Positions 60,604 to 64,000 of a DNA stretch of 64,000 nt are shown in pieces (position 1 is the first letter of the stretch; every line of letters begins with the position of its first letter). The notes under the pieces were generated by a model, which saw only the letters and a program-made list of their open reading frames with translations, was not told the origin of the DNA and searched no databases. The stretch spans positions 1-64,000 of the forward strand of contig JAURVB010003196.1 in assembly GCA_033002965.1 (NCBI GenBank). Direction: 5' to 3'. The translations under genes and the position numbers were made by a program. This DNA is from Piper betle. Taxonomy: Eukaryota; Streptophyta; Magnoliopsida; Piperales; Piperaceae.

Positions 60604-61133
60604 TAGGGTTGCTAATTGAGCGAGCCAGCTCGTGAGCATTTAGCGTTCGGCTCGGCTTGACTCGACTCGAAACTCGACATTTAAATACTCGACTCGAACT
60701 CGACTCGTAGTTCAACTCGAACTCGACTAGACAAAATAATATAATAATATAGTCTTTATATTATATTTTATTTATATATATATATGAAATATAATAACAA
60801 AGAAGCAAGATAGTTGAGATGGCAAGTATTCACCTTGATGGCTTCAAGGTTGTGGGTTCAAACCACAATGGCCTCACTTTTTTTTAAAGTGAGATACTTT
60901 TGACTTTTAATCGAGCTGATTTCGAGCTAACGAACGAGCTGGCGAACGAGCTCACAAAAATTAAACAGTTTAAGTATATTCGAGCTCGAACACAAAAAAG
61001 TATTCAAGTCGAACTCGAGCATGTATGTCCAAAACTCGTTCGATCTCGAGTCGAGTTCGAACGAGTTTCGAACTATTCGAGCCGAGTTCGAGCACATGTT
61101 CAACTCGGCTCGCTGGCTCAATTAGCACCCCTA
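60604..61133. mobile_element. 530-bp hAT-type MITE
   Basis: Termini are inverted repeats: TAGGGTTGCTAATTGAGCG at the left and the reverse complement TAGGGGTGCTAATTGAGCC at the right. The flanks GCCCCGAC (60596-60603) and GCATCGAC (61134-61141) match at six of eight bases, consistent with the 8-bp target duplication of hAT elements. The arms are dense in CGAGTTCGA/ACTCGACTCG motifs. There is no transposase. The 900-1271 open frames on both strands are by-products of these arms. A half copy lies at 14650-14861. Confidence 0.8.
60811..60865 (+). promoter_or_regulatory. tRNA-like Pol III A and B boxes inside the MITE
   Basis: TAGTTGAGATGG at 60811-60822 resembles the A box and GGTTCAAACC at 60855-60864 resembles the B box, with 32 bases between them, the usual tRNA gene spacing. 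GTGGGTTCAAACCAC also forms a T-arm-like hairpin. A run of T follows at 60878. No full tRNA cloverleaf can be built, so this is at best a tRNA-derived relic. Confidence 0.45.
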
Positions 61134-61141
61134 GCATCGAC

Positions 61142-62519
61142 CAGATCTGCCCTGCCAGACCTGACTGAGGAAGCGATAGTCCGATTACATTTAACCAAAG
61201 CGTATTGTTTCAATAAGATTTTGGTCGGGACGGCTGCGCCCGACCAAATCTGGCTGAAGCGCTTGCCCTGACTAGATTCAGTCAGACAGACCCTTCCGTG
61301 CCACAAGCTGCGGCAGGCCCATGTGTTAATCTTTTTTCTTTCAACTTATAAGGGCGGGGGCAATTTTGTCTCAAATCATCTTAAAAGCCCCAATCTGTAA
61401 TTGAAATATATTTTGACGCAACATTTCAAATTGATAATTTTGGACTCGGATTTCTATAAAACTCCACGCCGTCAGCTAGCAACGATCCCACGCACAAAGA
61501 ACTAAATGCGACCGTTTACAACAAACTTGGAAAGAGTTTTATTCCGATATCTCAGTACTACAAATTACATAAGGAGAGAGGGGGAAATAGGTATGTAGGG
61601 ACAGGAGCTATTGACCCAGTAACGGTGGCTCGTGTGTCACAGGGTTAGGGCTTACTTCCCTTTCATGTCAACTCGAATGTGGGGAATCATTGCTTCTTCA
61701 AATTGACAATGCACGTTGATAGGCCTTTTTGTTTTTGTTTTGGCTCTCGGAGGTTACTCTATTTTGCATAGTTAGTGCTTTCTTCCTCTAAAAAAAATTA
61801 AGTATTTGTTTCAATCATTTTCATATATTTATGACACACAAACACTCATAACATATAGTTCTCTAATCCTTCTTCTTAAGAACCTATTTTCAAAAAGGAT
61901 ATTATAACTACCCGATAACCATTTACAATTACCCTTAAATAAAATTAACAGAATTTATATGGAGCTTGCACGAGCGTCCGAAAATCTAACAGGTTGGCTA
62001 AATGTCATAGCTATAAGCTTATGCAATTTCCCCCCTAAGAATGGGTAAATACACTTTGTATAAAGACTAACACAAAGCAGATATTTTGAGAGTTTGATTT
62101 GCAAAACAATAACCTAAGCCTTTTTGAAGTCCTTTTTACCAACCTTGGAGGTTTTTATTTTAAAGTAACCTTGAGTTAAATAGTAGGCTTAGTCAGCAGT
62201 GAAGCAACAGGGGGCTTTTTAAATTCCTAATATAATTATTGTGTAACTTCAATTTCAGACTTGGATTATCATTATATTCAAAGTACCGAGGTCACGCTGC
62301 CTTGGAGATCAGACTTCCAATACTTCAAACTTCCTACATCATTTGCTCTAATTAGCATCTCAATAAACAATATTTACTAAACATCTAGCACTCCCGTTCC
62401 CTTCTACCCAAACAGACTCCGTATTTGCTTTTTGTAACCAGCCGCCACCACTGCTCTATAACTCTTTCCACTATTCATAAAATTTGTAGGGCCACCACCT
62501 CTCTCCTATCTTTCTCATG
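61142..62519. other. Intergenic region upstream of the NAC gene
   Basis: 61142-61310 is the degenerate short repeat mentioned above. The remainder is low-repeat AT-rich DNA without a supported gene, and would include the distal promoter of the NAC gene. Confidence 0.5.
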
Positions 62520-62521
62520 CA

Positions 62522-62560
62522 CTATATATATATATGTATACATATATATATATAGTAGAT
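62522..62560 (+). promoter_or_regulatory. Probable TATA region of the NAC gene
   Basis: An ACTATATATATATATGTATA stretch followed by CATATATATATATAGTAG lies 120-155 bases before the ATG at 62677. The region between is free of upstream introns and rich in CT, like a 5' leader. The exact TATA box cannot be fixed in so long a run. Confidence 0.45.
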
Positions 62561-62676
62561 ATACAACCTTAGTTCAGACACCATCCCTTACCGCAGAGCA
62601 TTTGAATCATCTGAATCAATCGCCTTCATCTCTGTTTCTTGATCTCCTAGTTTTGTTCTCCACATCAAACAGAGTA

Positions 62677-63431
62677 ATGGGTTCAGATAATTTTCACCTT
62701 CCACCTGGCTTTCATTTCAATCCGACCGATGAGGAATTGGTCGTCCATTTCCTCGACCGGAGGTCCTGTCTCCTGCCCTGCAACCCCGATTTAATTCCTG
62801 ATATTGCCATAGGTCTTGTCGATCCATGGGAGCTTCAAGGTCAGAATATTAAATCATATATATACCAGCTCGTCAATTGTTGCATGGTGGTGTCTAGCTA
62901 ACTGTTGTAAGATATGTGCAGGCAAGGCTTTGGCTGGGAATAACAGCCATTGGTATTTCTTTACACAGTCCAACCAGAGCCCCACTTCGCTCAGCGGCTA
63001 TTGGGTACCGATTGGTGATGATGAATTAGTTGTTACAAGCGGGAGTAGAAGGCCTGTGGGTACGAAGAAGATCCTGGTTTTCTACATTGGCGAAGCTCCG
63101 GCAGGAACCAAAACCAACTGGCTAATGCACGAGTATCGCCTCTTGGAGAGCCGAACTAGACGGAATAGATCTTCCAAAAGAAAATCAGCTGAAAAGACAG
63201 TATGTACCGCTAACAAATAGTCCTTTTTCATAAGTATTGATTAATGTGATTAATAATTAACTGCATGGTTGCTAGGTGACGAACAACGAGTGGGTTTTGT
63301 GCCGTGTATATGATGGGAACTCGAGCAATGTTCAGGGGGGCATCTATGAGGAGGCAACTGAGCTTTCTTGCTTGGACGAGGTGTTCTTGTCCTTGGACGA
63401 TCTCGACGAAGTAAACATGCCAAATTTTTGA
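62677..63431 (+). CDS. NAC104: NAC transcription factor, XND1/NAC104 type, three exons
   Basis: Exons 62677-62839, 62922-63199 and 63276-63431 join to 199 codons including the stop (198 residues). Introns start GT and end AG (GTCAGA...GTGCAG; GTATGT...TGCTAG), in phases 1 and 0, at positions usual for NAC genes. NAC subdomain A is LPPGFHFNPTDEELVVHFL (8-26), B ends VDPWELQG (48-55), C has HWYFFTQ (64-70) and GYWVPIG (80-86), D is KKILVFYIGEAPAGTKTNW (103-121) with MHEYRL, and E is NEWVLCRVY (151-159). The tail ELSCLDEVFLSLDDLDEV (176-193) is the hallmark of the XND1/ANAC104 group, reported to restrain xylem vessel differentiation and to contact retinoblastoma-related protein. Length is close to the roughly 200 residues of that family. 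Odd point: the usual Lys of GYWK is Val. The ATG was chosen because the family begins M..(D/N)NF.LPPGF; an in-frame ATG at 62425 would add an AT-repeat-encoded leader. Confidence 0.93.
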
Positions 63432-64000
63432 AGTATAGGCTATATAGCGATGGTTGAAGCATACATATTGTTTTAATGTAATCAAGAGGCATTGAATCAA
63501 TCAATATGATTCAAGCTAGGCGGCTTTTGAGATAAGAAAGGCCATTTGATGTTGGGGTTTGTAACTTGTACTGCCATCATTTGATGTTAACCAATATGAA
63601 ATTGATGTACAACAATATGGTTTGGGCAGAAATTTGGGGGCAGCCGCACGTGCTTGAGTTTTGGGTAATTTGATAATATTGAGCTTTGTGGAGGTGGGGA
63701 CTGGGCGCCACTTTGTGTGAATGGTCAACTTTTTGTTCATTTTTGGTGGCTGGCTTCATGTCTTGAGTTACAATTCACGGTGCAAGATTAAGTTCCTCCC
63801 AACTGGGTGGCGGCTTAGGTAAGCATAACATCAGGCATAGAATGTCGACAAAGTAAAGGGGAGCACGCCTGCGAAGCAGGTCCACTTGACTAGATAAGCA
63901 CAGGTCCAAACACGTGTTTAGATGTTTAAAAAAATAAATACATGTGTTTAGCTCATGTTCATCCTATATTCACTTTTACCGATCAAATGCTGGATGCGAG
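63432..64000. other. 3' flank of the NAC gene
   Basis: Likely 3' UTR for the first 100-200 bases, then intergenic. No canonical AATAAA is seen close to the stop; AATATGAAAT near 63594 is a weak candidate. No further gene before the window ends. Confidence 0.5.

Noticed and set aside
60811..60865. A functional tRNA gene
   Set aside because: A and B boxes are present but no acceptor stem pairing or plausible anticodon arm could be drawn; it also sits inside a MITE.
62425..62676. Upstream in-frame ATG giving an 84-residue extension of the NAC protein
   Set aside because: The extension is encoded by an AT repeat and CT-rich leader, contains the probable TATA region, and family members begin at the MGSDNF-type start.

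Overview
The window is plant nuclear DNA from an angiosperm with a repeat-rich genome. The evidence is an intron-containing NAC transcription factor gene, LTR retrotransposons whose primer-binding sites match plant initiator tRNA-Met, TRIM elements, a MITE with hAT-type ends and degraded host gene pieces. The species cannot be named from sequence alone. No bacterial, viral or organellar gene set is present. Only one gene looks intact: a three-exon NAC gene of the XND1/NAC104 type at the right end (62677-63431, + strand). Almost all other open frames are chance frames in repeats.

Layout. 1-9975: old degenerate LTR-type DNA with TRIM-like LTRs near 350, 3366, 7004 and 7718, a long-LTR copy at about 4377-6900, and a 218-bp tandem duplication carrying a hairpin. 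10019-14641: a DNA transposon with roughly 100-bp terminal inverted repeats that carries pieces of at least three unrelated host genes (ankyrin part of a CCCH zinc-finger protein, TPR part of a TTL-like protein, first exon of a phytocyanin) plus a 27-bp GC-rich minisatellite. 14650-24418: half a MITE, AT-rich DNA and two minus-strand long LTRs. 24419-33132: plus-strand long LTRs, one pair with only 140 bp of internal DNA left, with a 2.7-kb LTR-like insertion (TSD TAAGT). 34210-43693: a complete minus-strand Ty3/gypsy deletion derivative (TSD TAGCC) with a gag remnant, whose 5' LTR holds a second, internally inverted LTR. 44746-45974: a TRIM concatemer of four LTRs and three internal regions inside a single TSD (CTTAA). 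49000-57216: a decayed Tekay/Del-like gypsy element with 5' LTR, gag, protease and part of RT, itself invaded by a TRIM (TSD GGATT) and a CpG-dense solo LTR (TSD CTAGC). 57222-60033: a 2.8-kb solo LTR (TSD AGGCA). 60034-61310: a plastid-trnI-like scrap, a degenerate short-period repeat and a 530-bp hAT-type MITE with Pol III-like boxes. 61311-64000: low-repeat flank and the NAC gene.

The repeats do not form a pathway. They form a stratigraphy of nested insertions, largely of one long-LTR chromovirus-like family, next to a single-copy regulatory gene expected to act in xylem differentiation. Boundaries given with a TSD were read directly from the sequence. Boundaries of old copies are approximate and rest on similarity I could see by eye to younger copies in the same window.
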